Origin: Deltaproteobacteria bacterium
GTDB taxonomy: Bacteria; Desulfobacterota; Dissulfuribacteria; Dissulfuribacterales; S140-46
Length of the DNA stretch: 14,976 bases
Direction of reading: 5' to 3'
NCBI GenBank assembly: GCA_015491585.1
Contig: WFVQ01000211.1
Coordinates: 1 to 14,976, forward strand
A program made the translations under genes and the position numbers. Of this stretch, positions 5,674-13,897 are shown one piece after another; the stretch's first letter is position 1; each line of letters opens with the position of its first letter. Under the pieces are notes generated by a model. It worked only from the letters and a program-made list of their open reading frames with translations, did not search any database and was not told where the DNA came from.

Positions 5674-8235
5674 TCATGCCACCCTTACTATCCTAATCCA
5701 CGTTCCTTCCACCTCTCCTATCCCGAAGAGCGCTGCGAGGACGTCCAGCGGCCGCGGGACAACCTCCCGTTGGGAGCCATCGGAAAGGCGCGCCTTGCTG
5801 CTGGAGAGCGAGAACTCCACCAGCTCCCCCTCCTGCTCCAGGGCATCCCATCCATTCAGGAGGCCGGCCACCTCTTCCCGCCGCCGCAAGGCAGCTTCTC
5901 TCACGGCCTCTTCCAGCCTGACGAGGCCCTCTGAACCCGACTTCCTGAAGGTTACGGACATCTCGCCGCCAATGGACTGGAGCGCTTCAGCGGCAACAGA
6001 GGCGTCCGCGCATGGGACCAAGGCGATGTAACTGCGCTGGGAAACGGCGGCCTCCCCTGCCTCCCGCGGCTCTCCGGCCTCGATGACGCAGAGCCCCTCG
6101 GGCAGCTCCCGGTTCATGGCCTCCAAAAACTGCCGCGGCTCGATCCTGGACTCCAGATGGACCTCCCCCTTTTCGCATACCGACTCCATACCTAACGGCA
6201 GAGCGTCTCCGAAAGAGAAGCGCGGCATGGGATGGAATCCCCTGGAGAAGGCCACCGGCAGCCCGGCCCTTGCAGCGGCCCGGTGGAAGGCCCTCATGGT
6301 GTCGAGATGGCTTATGAACCTGGCGCAGTTGAGCTTGGCGAACACGAAGCGGCAGGGCCACGGCCCGCCTCCATTCTCCCTGGATGGCCGGGCCTGTCCA
6401 GCCAGAGGCCCCGCCCTGTCCGTGAAGAGCACAGGACGTATCTGTTTGAAATCGCATACTCCGCAGCGGTGGCACCGGCCTCCGCGGCAGTCGGAGGTGT
6501 ACTCCAGGGAGCGGGAACGCTGGCGCTCCTTCGCGAGGTACGCCTTCTCCACTCCGGTGTCCAGATGGTCCCAGGGCAGCGGCTCGGCCATCTCCCTCTC
6601 TCTCAGGTACCAGGAGAGGTCGATCCCAGCCTGCGCCGCCGCGGCCTCGAAGAGTTCGGGCCTGAAATGGTCCGACCAGGCGTCCAGGCGTGCCCCCATC
6701 TCCCAGGCATCCCTGATCACGCGGAACAGCCTCCTGTCCCCCCTGGAGAAGACCCCCTCCATGAAGCTGAGACCCGGATCGTGCCACTTCAGCCTAATAT
6801 CCCTCCGCAGCCCCTTGCGCAGCCGCCGGAACCGCTCCCTCGACTCCTCGAGGGAAAGCTGTCTCTCCCACTGGAAAGGGGTGTGGGGCTTGGGAACGAA
6901 GGTCCCCACACTGACCGTGACCTGTCCCCTCTTGCCCCTGGGCCTCTGGGAGAGCACCTTGTATGCCAACTCCTTTATCGCATCGACGTCCTCAACGGTT
7001 TCGGTAGGCAGCCCTATCATGAAATAGAGCTTTATGTTACGCCATCCCGCGCCGAAGGCGTCGCGCGCAGTCTCCAGAAGATCCTCTTCGGTGATCCCCT
7101 TGTTGATAACCTGGCGCAGCCTCTCACTACCCGCCTCTGGGGCCAGGGTGAAACCCGTCTTCCTGACCTTGAGGATCTCGGCCATGATTTCCTTGGTGAG
7201 CGTGCCCACCCTGAGCGAAGGGAGCGACAGGGCGACGTGACCTGGCCGGCAGAGCTCCATGAGGCCGTGAATGAGCGCGTGAAGCTGGGAGTAGTCGCCG
7301 GTCGAAAGCGAGAGCAGGCCGAGTTCAGACCAGCCGGTGGCCCTTAGGCAGCGTTGGGCCAGCTCCATCACCCGCCCTGGACCGCGCTCCCTCACCGGCC
7401 GGTATATGATCCCAGCCTGGCAGAAACGGCATCCCCTGGTGCAGCCCCGTGCCACCTCTATACCCAGGCGGTCGTGGACGGTCTGTACGAAAGGCACGAG
7501 GGGTTTCTCTGGAAAGGGGGCGCTGTCTAAGTCGGGCAGGATCCGCCGCCGGACCGAAGCAGGCGCCGGACCTGACGGCGTCACCGCCGCGATGCGGCCG
7601 CCTGACCCGTAGGAAACCTCATAATACCTGGGGACGTAAACGCCATCTGTGCCGGCCAAGGCCTCCAGGAGTTCCTTCCTCGCCCCTCCCCGCGCCTTCC
7701 ACTCCCGGACCATTGCGGCTATCTCCACCACGGCCTCCTCGCCGTCGCCAAGCACGATGGCGTCGAAGACCTCGGCCACCGGCTCGGGATTGAAGGCGCC
7801 GCTCCCTCCACCTATCACCAGGGGCCACTCACCGCCGTCCCTGTCCCTGGACAGGAAAGGCACGGAGGCCAAGTCCAATATGGTCAATATATTGGTGTAG
7901 CAAAGCTCGTAGGGAATGGTTATCCCGAGTATGTCGAACTGGGACAGAGGCCGGCCCGACTCCAGCGCCCAAAGCGGCTCACCCCGCTCCCTCAGCAGGT
8001 TCTCCAGGTCGGTGTCAGGGCAGTAGGCCCGGTCTGCAAGGGCCCAATCGAGACCATTCAGGACATGATAGAGGATATGCAGCCCCAGATGGGACATACC
8101 GATTTCGTACAGGTCAGGGAAGACCAGCGCCACGCGCACATCGGCTCCGCCCCACTCCTTGCAAGCGGCGTTGACCTCCTTGCCCATGTACCGCGCCGGC
8201 TTCTTGACCAGACTTAGATATAGGTCTCTTTTCAT
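5674..8235 (-). CDS. Fused B12-binding-type radical SAM protein (TIGR03960) and DUF2344 protein (TIGR03936)
   Basis: An 853-residue fusion of two proteins that are separate in many bacteria; the reaction is unknown. Residues about 30-180 form a cobalamin-binding-like Rossmann domain (VALVFPDLYEIGMSHLGLH) without an obvious DXHXXG motif. Residues about 255-490 are the radical SAM core, with Cys265, Cys269 and Cys272 in CTRGCRFC and the strand FTLAPEAGSERL. A cysteine-rich joint CX4CX2CX2C (583-594) follows and could hold a metal. Residues about 627-840 are DUF2344 (FAKLNCARFISHLDTMRAF, SRGFHPMPRFSFGDALPLG). I chose the ATG at 8235 because it starts the conserved N-terminus (MKRDLYLSLVKKPARYMG). 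No Shine-Dalgarno decides it, and in-frame ATGs at 8262 and 8334 are alternatives. The gene is convergent with rng and lies 172 bases downstream of the ABC operon on the same strand. Confidence 0.88.
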   Translation of the reverse strand: MKRDLYLSLVKKPARYMGKEVNAACKEWGGADVRVALVFPDLYEIGMSHLGLHILYHVLNGLDWALADRAYCPDTDLENLLRERGEPLWALESGRPLSQFDILGITIPYELCYTNILTILDLASVPFLSRDRDGGEWPLVIGGGSGAFNPEPVAEVFDAIVLGDGEEAVVEIAAMVREWKARGGARKELLEALAGTDGVYVPRYYEVSYGSGGRIAAVTPSGPAPASVRRRILPDLDSAPFPEKPLVPFVQTVHDRLGIEVARGCTRGCRFCQAGIIYRPVRERGPGRVMELAQRCLRATGWSELGLLSLSTGDYSQLHALIHGLMELCRPGHVALSLPSLRVGTLTKEIMAEILKVRKTGFTLAPEAGSERLRQVINKGITEEDLLETARDAFGAGWRNIKLYFMIGLPTETVEDVDAIKELAYKVLSQRPRGKRGQVTVSVGTFVPKPHTPFQWERQLSLEESRERFRRLRKGLRRDIRLKWHDPGLSFMEGVFSRGDRRLFRVIRDAWEMGARLDAWSDHFRPELFEAAAAQAGIDLSWYLREREMAEPLPWDHLDTGVEKAYLAKERQRSRSLEYTSDCRGGRCHRCGVCDFKQIRPVLFTDRAGPLAGQARPSRENGGGPWPCRFVFAKLNCARFISHLDTMRAFHRAAARAGLPVAFSRGFHPMPRFSFGDALPLGMESVCEKGEVHLESRIEPRQFLEAMNRELPEGLCVIEAGEPREAGEAAVSQRSYIALVPCADASVAAEALQSIGGEMSVTFRKSGSEGLVRLEEAVREAALRRREEVAGLLNGWDALEQEGELVEFSLSSSKARLSDGSQREVVPRPLDVLAALFGIGEVEGTWIRIVRVA

Positions 8236-8407
8236 AGCGGACAGAGGGTACAACAGCGGCATGGATAGGGCAAGGATCCGGCCATCCGGGAGGATCTCTC
8301 TGCCCCCCTCTTCCCAGCGCCGGTCCCGGCCCATGCCTGGCACCAATGCGACGTATAGGGGCGAAGGACGAAACGGGCTCCGCGGCGCTCCACCTGGAAA
8401 CGGCCCT

Positions 8408-9184
8408 CTAAAGAGCGGCGTGCAGCCCCATGAGGAAGTAGACTTCTCGCCTGATCTTTGCCAGAGGCTCTGAACCGAGATCCCGGGGATGGGGAAAGTC
8501 AAGGGTGATGTCGGCCTTGACCTCGGTGGGCCTCTCGCTGAGCACGATGATCTGGTCTCCGAGCTGGAGGGCCTCGTCTATGTCGTGGGTGATGAAGAGG
8601 ATGGTGGTGTCGAACATGGCGTGGACGTTCACCATCTCCTCCCGCATGTGCATCCTGGTCATGAAGTCCAGAGCGGAGAAGGGTTCATCCATGAACAGGA
8701 GGTCGGGATTGGTGATGAGGGCCCGTGCCACCTCGGCCCTGCGTCTCATACCCCCGGAGAGCTCATGGGGATAGTGGTTCTCGAAGCCGTCGATGCCCAC
8801 CAGCTCGAGATATTCCATCACCTGTTCGTGCCGCTCTTTCTTGTCCTCTATCCAGCGGGCGCCGATGGCCACGTTCTCGTAGGCGGTCATCCAGGGGAAG
8901 AGCCCGTCCTCCTGGAATACGAATATGTGCTTGCTGCTGGGCCGCTCCACCGGCCTTCCATCCACCAGGACCGCGCCTCCGGAAGGCGAGTCGAAACCGG
9001 CTATTATCCGAAGCAGCGTGGACTTTCCGCAGCCGGACGGCCCCACGAAGCAGGTGAAGCTCCGCTCCTTTACCTCGAAGGAGACATCCTTGAGGATGAG
9101 CTGGTCTTTGGCGCACTGCTCAGGGCCGCGCCCGTTCCCGGCCACGTATGCCTTGTAGAGGGATTTCACCTCGATCTTGCTCAT
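8408..9184 (-). CDS. ABC transporter ATPase, nitrate/taurine/sulfonate class
   Basis: A 258-residue cytoplasmic ATPase that powers the adjacent permease. All nucleotide-binding elements are intact: Walker A GPSGCGKST (48-56), Q-loop Gln91 in VFQEDGLFPW, signature LSGGMRRRA (142-150), Walker B LLFMDEP (162-168), D-loop SALD, and switch His200 in ITHD. The sequence resembles the SsuB/TauB/NrtD group. The start is the ATG at 9184, which overlaps the permease stop as ATGA and begins MSKIEVKSLYKAY; an in-frame ATG 18 bases earlier is less likely. It is the last gene of a three-gene importer operon. The signature has Met where Gln is common, which occurs in this subfamily. The substrate cannot be read from the ATPase. 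Confidence 0.93.
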   Translation of the reverse strand: MSKIEVKSLYKAYVAGNGRGPEQCAKDQLILKDVSFEVKERSFTCFVGPSGCGKSTLLRIIAGFDSPSGGAVLVDGRPVERPSSKHIFVFQEDGLFPWMTAYENVAIGARWIEDKKERHEQVMEYLELVGIDGFENHYPHELSGGMRRRAEVARALITNPDLLFMDEPFSALDFMTRMHMREEMVNVHAMFDTTILFITHDIDEALQLGDQIIVLSERPTEVKADITLDFPHPRDLGSEPLAKIRREVYFLMGLHAAL

Positions 9185-9951
9185 CTCTGTTTCCCGTGCC
9201 ACCTGATTCCAGGCAGATCCTCCAGCTTACGGATCATGTGATCCAGAAAGAGGCCAATGGCCCCTATCACGATCATTCCGCCTATCACGTAATCGGTCCT
9301 CAGGGAGTTGCGGGAATCGACTATGAGATAGCCGAGTCCCGACTTGACCGCGATCATCTCCGCCGCCACTATGACCAGCCACGCGGTGCCCAATGTGATT
9401 CTCAGGCCGGTCACTATGGAGGGCAGCGCTGCCGGGAATATCACCTTCATATAAAGCTCCAGGCCCTTGAGGCCGAAGTTGGTGGCCACCCTGATATAGG
9501 TGACGTTTATGCTCTCGACCCCGCTCATGCTGAAAACCACCAGCGGGAAGAACGAAGACAAGAAGATCAGGAAGATGGCCGGGGGATCTCCGACCCCAAG
9601 CCAGAGAAGCGCAATGGGAATCCAGGCCAGCGGCGAGATGGGGCGCAGGAACTGGATGAGCGGGTTGATGACCTCCCTCGCCCCCCTCCATATCCCCAGG
9701 ACGAGCCCCAGGGGAACGGCGGTCACCACCGCGAGGAAATAGCCCCAAGTGACCCTGAACAGGCTTGCGATCACATGGTCCAGCAGCACGCCTGAACCAG
9801 CCAGCTCCAGCAGCCCCTTTCCCACGTCCACCGGACCCGGCAGTTTGTAGTGAGAGACATGGAAGAGACGGATAGCGCCCTCCCACACCAGGATCAGGAG
9901 CACAAACCCGGAAATGGAGGATATGCGCCGCCTTAGCGTCCCTCTGTCCAT
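9181..9951 (-). CDS. ABC transporter permease, SsuC/TauC type
   Basis: A 256-residue inner-membrane permease of the binding-protein-dependent transport family. About six hydrophobic segments are visible: near 12-30, 66-88, 108-120, 125-145, 187-205 and 222-238. The cytoplasmic EAA-type loop that docks with the ATPase is at about 156-177 (ATNFGLKGLELYMKVIFPAA). The protein probably works as a homodimer with two ATPase copies. Its start overlaps the end of the binding-protein gene by 19 bases and its stop overlaps the ATPase start by four, so the three genes are translationally coupled. Length is normal. The subfamily imports small oxyanions, sulfonates, taurine or pyrimidine precursors; which applies here is unknown. 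Confidence 0.93.
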   Translation of the reverse strand: MDRGTLRRRISSISGFVLLILVWEGAIRLFHVSHYKLPGPVDVGKGLLELAGSGVLLDHVIASLFRVTWGYFLAVVTAVPLGLVLGIWRGAREVINPLIQFLRPISPLAWIPIALLWLGVGDPPAIFLIFLSSFFPLVVFSMSGVESINVTYIRVATNFGLKGLELYMKVIFPAALPSIVTGLRITLGTAWLVIVAAEMIAVKSGLGYLIVDSRNSLRTDYVIGGMIVIGAIGLFLDHMIRKLEDLPGIRWHGKQR

Positions 9952-10925
9952 CCCATTCTCTCCTTCACCAGGTCTGCATCGAACCAGGAGGTGTCAACTA
10001 TTGAGACCGACGGCACAGAGTCTATGAGCCCTTCCTCCACCATGAGCGAGGCGATGAACTGGAACTCCCTCTCCTTGGGCATGATGTTATGGTACGAGAC
10101 CCTGTCCGGAGGCGTGGTCAACACGTATCTAATCAGCTTCTCGGGAAGGCCGTACATCTCGGCCGCGAAGTGGGCCGCCTCCACCCTGTGGTGCTCTATC
10201 CAGCGGGCCTCTGCATAGAATGCGTTGAGGAGGCGTTTGATCTTCACCCCCTTACGCTTCATGGCATCGAGATTGACCACCACCACGCTGGATATGAACC
10301 CTGGCCACGCATCCTTCATATGATAAAGGACCGTGCCGGTTCCGGCCATCTCGGCCTGGGCCGCATAGGGCTCGCCGACTATGTAGCCCCATATGCCTCC
10401 TGAGGCTAGGGCCGACGGCATGTCAGGAGGGGCCATCTCCACTGCGTCGAGCTCCTGCAGCGAAAGTCCGGCCTGGCGCCAAAGGGTGCGTAGGGCCAGG
10501 TTCTGCATGCTGTATCTTATTGGAATGGCAACGGTCTTGCCAGCAAGTTGCCCCAGGCTGGTGAGCCCCTTCTTAACCACTACGGCGGTGCCGTCGCGGT
10601 GGCCCAGCAGCACCACCTTTATGGGCACGCCCTGCTTTATCAAGGTGATGGCTATTGGAGCCAGGATGAAGGTCATGTCCAGCTCCCCTCCCTTCAGGGC
10701 CTCGATCATGTCGGGCCAGGAGGTGAACTTCACCGGCTCGAACGCCAGGTCGCTTCCCTTCAGGTGTGCATGGGAGACAGGGACCAGGAGATGGCAGGTG
10801 ATGGGGAGGTATCCTACGCGGAGGGTGTCAACGGGCACACGCCTGACGTTGCGCCAGTAGTGCAGCGACGTTATCAGAACCAGCCACACGGCGGCCAGCA
10901 GAAATATCCTTTTCCCAGTACCCAT
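9933..10925 (-). CDS. NMT1/THI5-like ABC substrate-binding protein, probably membrane-anchored
   Basis: A 330-residue periplasmic binding protein of the NitT/TauT (NMT1-like) class and the first gene of the importer operon. Residues 7-22 are hydrophobic after a Lys/Arg start; no lipoprotein cysteine or clear signal-peptidase site follows, so the helix may stay as a membrane anchor. The mature fold starts with LRVGYLPITCHLLVPVSHAH (35-54), where NrtA/SsuA proteins have their ligand-proximal loop. GGELDMTFILAPIAI and LGQLAGKTVAIP are typical strands of the fold. The ATG at 10925 has GGGAG four bases upstream. The substrate is not identifiable. The Cys44-His45 and His52-X-His54 cluster in the binding-loop region is uncommon, and may mean an unusual ligand or a metal. 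Confidence 0.87.
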   Translation of the reverse strand: MGTGKRIFLLAAVWLVLITSLHYWRNVRRVPVDTLRVGYLPITCHLLVPVSHAHLKGSDLAFEPVKFTSWPDMIEALKGGELDMTFILAPIAITLIKQGVPIKVVLLGHRDGTAVVVKKGLTSLGQLAGKTVAIPIRYSMQNLALRTLWRQAGLSLQELDAVEMAPPDMPSALASGGIWGYIVGEPYAAQAEMAGTGTVLYHMKDAWPGFISSVVVVNLDAMKRKGVKIKRLLNAFYAEARWIEHHRVEAAHFAAEMYGLPEKLIRYVLTTPPDRVSYHNIMPKEREFQFIASLMVEEGLIDSVPSVSIVDTSWFDADLVKERMGWTEGR

Positions 10926-10980
10926 AGTGCTCCCGGGCCTCCAAATCCTCTATTCTCTATCGGGAAATAACATTTTTTTC

Positions 10981-11009
10981 ATTACACCGCCGCCGGGGGA
11001 ATCACACAA
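10981..11009 (-). promoter_or_regulatory. Candidate promoter of the ABC importer operon
   Basis: On the minus strand, TTGTGT (11009-11004) is followed by a 17-base spacer and TGTAAT (10986-10981), a five-of-six match to the -10 consensus. This gives a leader of roughly 50 bases before the binding-protein ATG. The -35 box is weak, which would suit an activated promoter. No operator was recognised. Confidence 0.4.
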
Positions 11010-11047
11010 GTCCCTTCGATGGCTCCAGGCCGCGGGGCGGCGGATTC

Positions 11048-11076
11048 TTGACATCACCACCTTTTTAAGCCTTAAT
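11048..11076 (+). promoter_or_regulatory. Candidate sigma-70-type promoter of hom
   Basis: A perfect TTGACA (11048-11053) is followed by a 17-base spacer and CTTAAT (11071-11076), which matches four of six -10 positions. It faces hom, and the predicted start near 11083 leaves a leader of about 90 bases. It is arranged divergently from the candidate ABC-operon promoter, with about 40 bases between the two -35 boxes. Confidence 0.55.
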
Positions 11077-11082
11077 GAGACG

Positions 11083-11143
11083 TTCCGCTCCTGGACGGAA
11101 TCCACCGCAGGGGATGATGGTCCTGCCGTGCCGGAATGCCGGC
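11083..11143 (+). other. Hairpin-rich 5' leader of hom
   Basis: Three consecutive short inverted repeats lie in the predicted hom leader. They are TTCCG/CGGAA (11083-11087 and 11096-11100), GCAGG/CCTGC (11107-11111 and 11122-11126), and GCCGG-AATG-CCGGC (11130-11143), a five-pair stem with a four-base loop. A GGCCGGCC palindrome overlaps the end (11141-11148). No riboswitch class was recognised, and no leader peptide rich in Thr or Ile codons was seen. At this GC content such stems can arise by chance. Confidence 0.3.
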
Positions 11144-11171
11144 CGGCCTGGACGGGTTGACAGGAGGAAGG

Positions 11172-12494
11172 ATGTCCCGAAGCGTCAAGATCGGCATGGC
11201 CGGCCTGGGCACGGTCGGAAGCGGGCTCGCCAAGATATTGCTGGAGAAGGGCGGCATTCTCGCAGAGCGGGCCGGGGTGCCCTTGGAGCTGAAGCGGGTG
11301 TGCGTCCGCAATCCAGACGCCCCACGCCAGATACAGCTCCCTCCAGGGATTCTCACCACGGACCTGGAAGGATTGGTCTCTGATCCAGATATCGATATCT
11401 TCGTCGAGCTCATTGGAGGTCTGGAGCCGGCACGCTCCTGCATTATAAAGGCCATAGAGGGCGGAAAGCACGTGGTCACGGCCAACAAGGCGGTCTTGGC
11501 CACCTGCGGTTGGGAGATCTTCCGCCTCGCCGACCAGAAGGGGTGCTGTGTTGCGTTCGAGGCCAGTGTCGCAGGCGGCATTCCGGTGATAGAGGTCTTC
11601 AGGGAAGGGTTGCCCGCCAACCGGATCTCGCGGATGATCGGGATACTGAACGGCACCTCCAACTACATCCTCTCCGAGATGAGCTCCAGGGGCGAGGAGC
11701 TGGACACGGTCTTGAAGAAGGCGCAGGAGAAGGGCTATGCCGAAGCGGACCCCACTTACGACATAGACGGGACAGATGCGGCCCACAAATTGGCGGTACT
11801 CGCCTCCCTGGCCTTCCAGGCACCGGTGGAGATGGATGCGGTCTCCAAGGAGGGTATAGAGGCCGTAGAGAGGTTCGACCTGGAGATGGCAGCGGAGCTG
11901 GGCTTCGTGGTGAAGTTGTTGGCGGTGGCTTCCAAGCGCGATGAGGGGCTGGACCTCCGGGTCCATCCGGCGATGATTCCCGCCGGCCACTTGCTGGCCA
12001 GGGTGTCCGGGGTCTATAACGCCATATATGTGACCGGAGACGCGGTCGGCGAGATACTCCTCCACGGCCTCGGAGCAGGCCAGATGCCAACGGGCAGCGC
12101 GGTGGCGGCGGACGTTGTCGCCCTGGCCAGGCGCATAGCATCGGGCTGCCGCTGCTCCGCCAGCATGTTCCTGGGCTTCGGCCTGGACGGGAACGGCACC
12201 GTAGAGATCTGCCCCAGGGAGGCGCTGGAGTCGCGGTTCTATATCCGCTTCAACGCCCAGGACCGCCCGGGGGTCCTTGCCGCCATATCCGGCATACTGG
12301 GCAGCAATGGGATCAGCATAGAATCGGTGGTCCAGCGGGGAAGGGCTGTGGGAGGCGGGCGCGCCAGCGTCCCAATCGTCATGCTCACCCACGCCGCCCC
12401 GGTCATTGCGGTGGAAAAGGCGGTGGAGGAGATAGAGGCGCTGGAGGTCGTGGCCGGGAAGAGCGTCATGATAAGGGTAGAGGAGCTGGAATAA
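11172..12494 (+). CDS. hom: Homoserine dehydrogenase with C-terminal ACT domain
   Basis: A 440-residue cytoplasmic enzyme that reduces aspartate 4-semialdehyde to homoserine with NAD(P)H, the branch point to threonine and methionine. The Rossmann motif GLGTVGSGLAKIL is at 11-23, and the cofactor/substrate region HVVTANKAVLA at 100-110 contains Lys106. The catalytic domain holds GGIPVIEVFREGL, the signature ILNGTSNYILSEM (158-170), and EADPTYDIDGTDAAHKLAVLA (191-211). An ACT domain at about 357-435 (DRPGVLAAISGILGSNGISI) probably gives threonine feedback inhibition, as in other long Hom proteins. The ATG at 11172 was chosen for its AGGAGGA ribosome site; an in-frame ATG at 11136 would add 12 unconserved residues. 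It is the monofunctional type, without an aspartokinase domain. The next gene follows after 62 bases. Confidence 0.97.
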   Translation: MSRSVKIGMAGLGTVGSGLAKILLEKGGILAERAGVPLELKRVCVRNPDAPRQIQLPPGILTTDLEGLVSDPDIDIFVELIGGLEPARSCIIKAIEGGKHVVTANKAVLATCGWEIFRLADQKGCCVAFEASVAGGIPVIEVFREGLPANRISRMIGILNGTSNYILSEMSSRGEELDTVLKKAQEKGYAEADPTYDIDGTDAAHKLAVLASLAFQAPVEMDAVSKEGIEAVERFDLEMAAELGFVVKLLAVASKRDEGLDLRVHPAMIPAGHLLARVSGVYNAIYVTGDAVGEILLHGLGAGQMPTGSAVAADVVALARRIASGCRCSASMFLGFGLDGNGTVEICPREALESRFYIRFNAQDRPGVLAAISGILGSNGISIESVVQRGRAVGGGRASVPIVMLTHAAPVIAVEKAVEEIEALEVVAGKSVMIRVEELE

Positions 12495-12495
12495 A

Positions 12496-12515
12496 GCCGG
12501 GGCGGGATACCCGGC
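12496..12515 (+). other. Small intercistronic hairpin between hom and the ApgM-like gene
   Basis: GCCGGG (12496-12501) pairs with CCCGGC (12510-12515) across an eight-base loop, immediately after the hom stop codon. There is no U-run, so it is not a standard terminator. It could stabilise the hom message end or slow polymerase. Chance formation in GC-rich DNA is possible. Confidence 0.3.
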
Positions 12516-12556
12516 ACCATATATTCTCCGTCACACGACGAGGGAGGACGCAGAAC

Positions 12557-13897
12557 ATGAGCGAAAACACGGTCAACCATGAAGAGGTTGTGGAGCAGGA
12601 GGCCCCCATTGACCTCCCTGCCGAACGCTACGTCATCCTCATAGGCGACGGCATGGGGGACTATCCCATCGACTCATTAGGCGGGAAGACCGCCCTCGAG
12701 GCGGCAAGGACTCCTACAATGGACCGCCTCTGCCGGCTGGGAGAGCTGGGGTTGCTGCGCACTATACCCCAGGGTTTCCCGGTGGGCAGCGACGTGGCAA
12801 ACATGAGCATACTGGGATACGACCCCGCGCAGTCCTATACTGGAAGAGGCCCTCTCGAGGCCGCTGCAAGAGGGGTAGAGATGAATCCCGAGGACGTGGC
12901 CTTCAGGTGCAACCTCGTCACCCTCGGCTTCCAAGAGGGGCGGGTCTTCATGAGGGACTATTCGGCGGGCCACATCACCACCGAGGAGGCCCATGCCCTA
13001 TTGAAGGACCTGATCCCCATGATGCCGGAACGCTCCTTCTCCTTCGTGCCAGGCGTGAGCTATCGCCATCTCCTCATATGGAAGGGGGGGCCGGAAGGGA
13101 TAGCAACGGTGCCGCCCCATGACTTCACCGATCAGGACGTAACCGATGCCTGGCACATATATGAAGAGGAACCGCTCCTCTACGAGGTGCTGACCAAGGC
13201 GATCACCCTGTTCGACCGCCATCCTGTGAACGTAAAGAGGAAGAGCGAGGGGAAGATGCCAGCCAACAGCCTGTGGCCCTGGGGCCAGGGCCGGAAACCC
13301 ATCATGGCCACCCTGGAGCAGCTCTACGGGCTCACCGGAGGAGTGGTGGCCGCAGTGGATCTCATCAGGGGGCTCGGCGCGCTGGCAGGGCTGGAGATCG
13401 TGGAAGTGGAAGGGGCGACCGGCTATCTCGACACCAACTATTTGGGAAAGGCCAAGGCAGCCCTTGAACTCCTTAGAGAGAAGCAGTTCGTGGTCGTACA
13501 TGTGGAAGCACCGGACGAGGCCGGCCACATGGGAGATGCAAGGGCCAAGGTCAAGGCCATAGAACGGTTCGACAAGGAGGTGGTGGGCCCTGTGCTGGAC
13601 GGCCTGCGGGAAATGGGCGGCGCCTACAGGGTCATGGTGGTCACGGACCACTACACGCCGGTGGCGGTGAGGACCCATGTCCGGGAGCCCGTGCCCTTCG
13701 TCATATTCGACAACATGAATCCCAGGGAGAATCCAGGGGCGGTCTTCTCCGAGAAGGGAGCCGCTGCCACGGGCATCTCGTTCGAGCAAGGGCACCAACT
13801 TATGGCCCATTTCATCGGTGCCACCCCCAGGGAGGTGGACCTCACACCCCGGAAGAAAAGCGGTGTCTTCTATGGAGGAAAGAAGGCGGCCAAGTAG
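12557..13897 (+). CDS. ApgM-family protein, proposed homoserine kinase (TIGR02535 type)
   Basis: A 446-residue member of the alkaline-phosphatase superfamily, close to archaeal-type cofactor-independent phosphoglycerate mutase. Metal and nucleophile positions are all present: Asp31 in LIGDGMGDYP, Ser84 in GSDVANMSILGYDP, Asp320 and His324 in EAPDEAGHMGD, Asp364-His365 in VVTDHYTP, and His374 in VRTH. GKMPANSLWPWGQGRKP is a family signature. The gene directly follows hom, and the TIGR02535 subgroup was defined as a proposed homoserine kinase because such genes sit beside threonine genes where thrB is lacking. On that basis it more likely makes phosphohomoserine than interconverts phosphoglycerates. 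The first 22 residues are an unconserved acidic extension. GGGAGGA lies eight bases before the ATG. A true glycolytic mutase role remains possible. Confidence 0.8.
   Translation: MSENTVNHEEVVEQEAPIDLPAERYVILIGDGMGDYPIDSLGGKTALEAARTPTMDRLCRLGELGLLRTIPQGFPVGSDVANMSILGYDPAQSYTGRGPLEAAARGVEMNPEDVAFRCNLVTLGFQEGRVFMRDYSAGHITTEEAHALLKDLIPMMPERSFSFVPGVSYRHLLIWKGGPEGIATVPPHDFTDQDVTDAWHIYEEEPLLYEVLTKAITLFDRHPVNVKRKSEGKMPANSLWPWGQGRKPIMATLEQLYGLTGGVVAAVDLIRGLGALAGLEIVEVEGATGYLDTNYLGKAKAALELLREKQFVVVHVEAPDEAGHMGDARAKVKAIERFDKEVVGPVLDGLREMGGAYRVMVVTDHYTPVAVRTHVREPVPFVIFDNMNPRENPGAVFSEKGAAATGISFEQGHQLMAHFIGATPREVDLTPRKKSGVFYGGKKAAK

Noticed and set aside
8489..9241. Long open frame on the plus strand opposite the ABC ATPase
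   Set aside because: It is a complement artefact: no family motifs and no ribosome site, opposite an intact ATPase with all motifs.
10950..12392. Long open frame antisense to hom (480 codons)
   Set aside because: It has no recognisable domain, an odd composition rich in His, Gln and Gly, and lies wholly opposite a clear hom gene. Such frames are common opposite GC-rich coding DNA.
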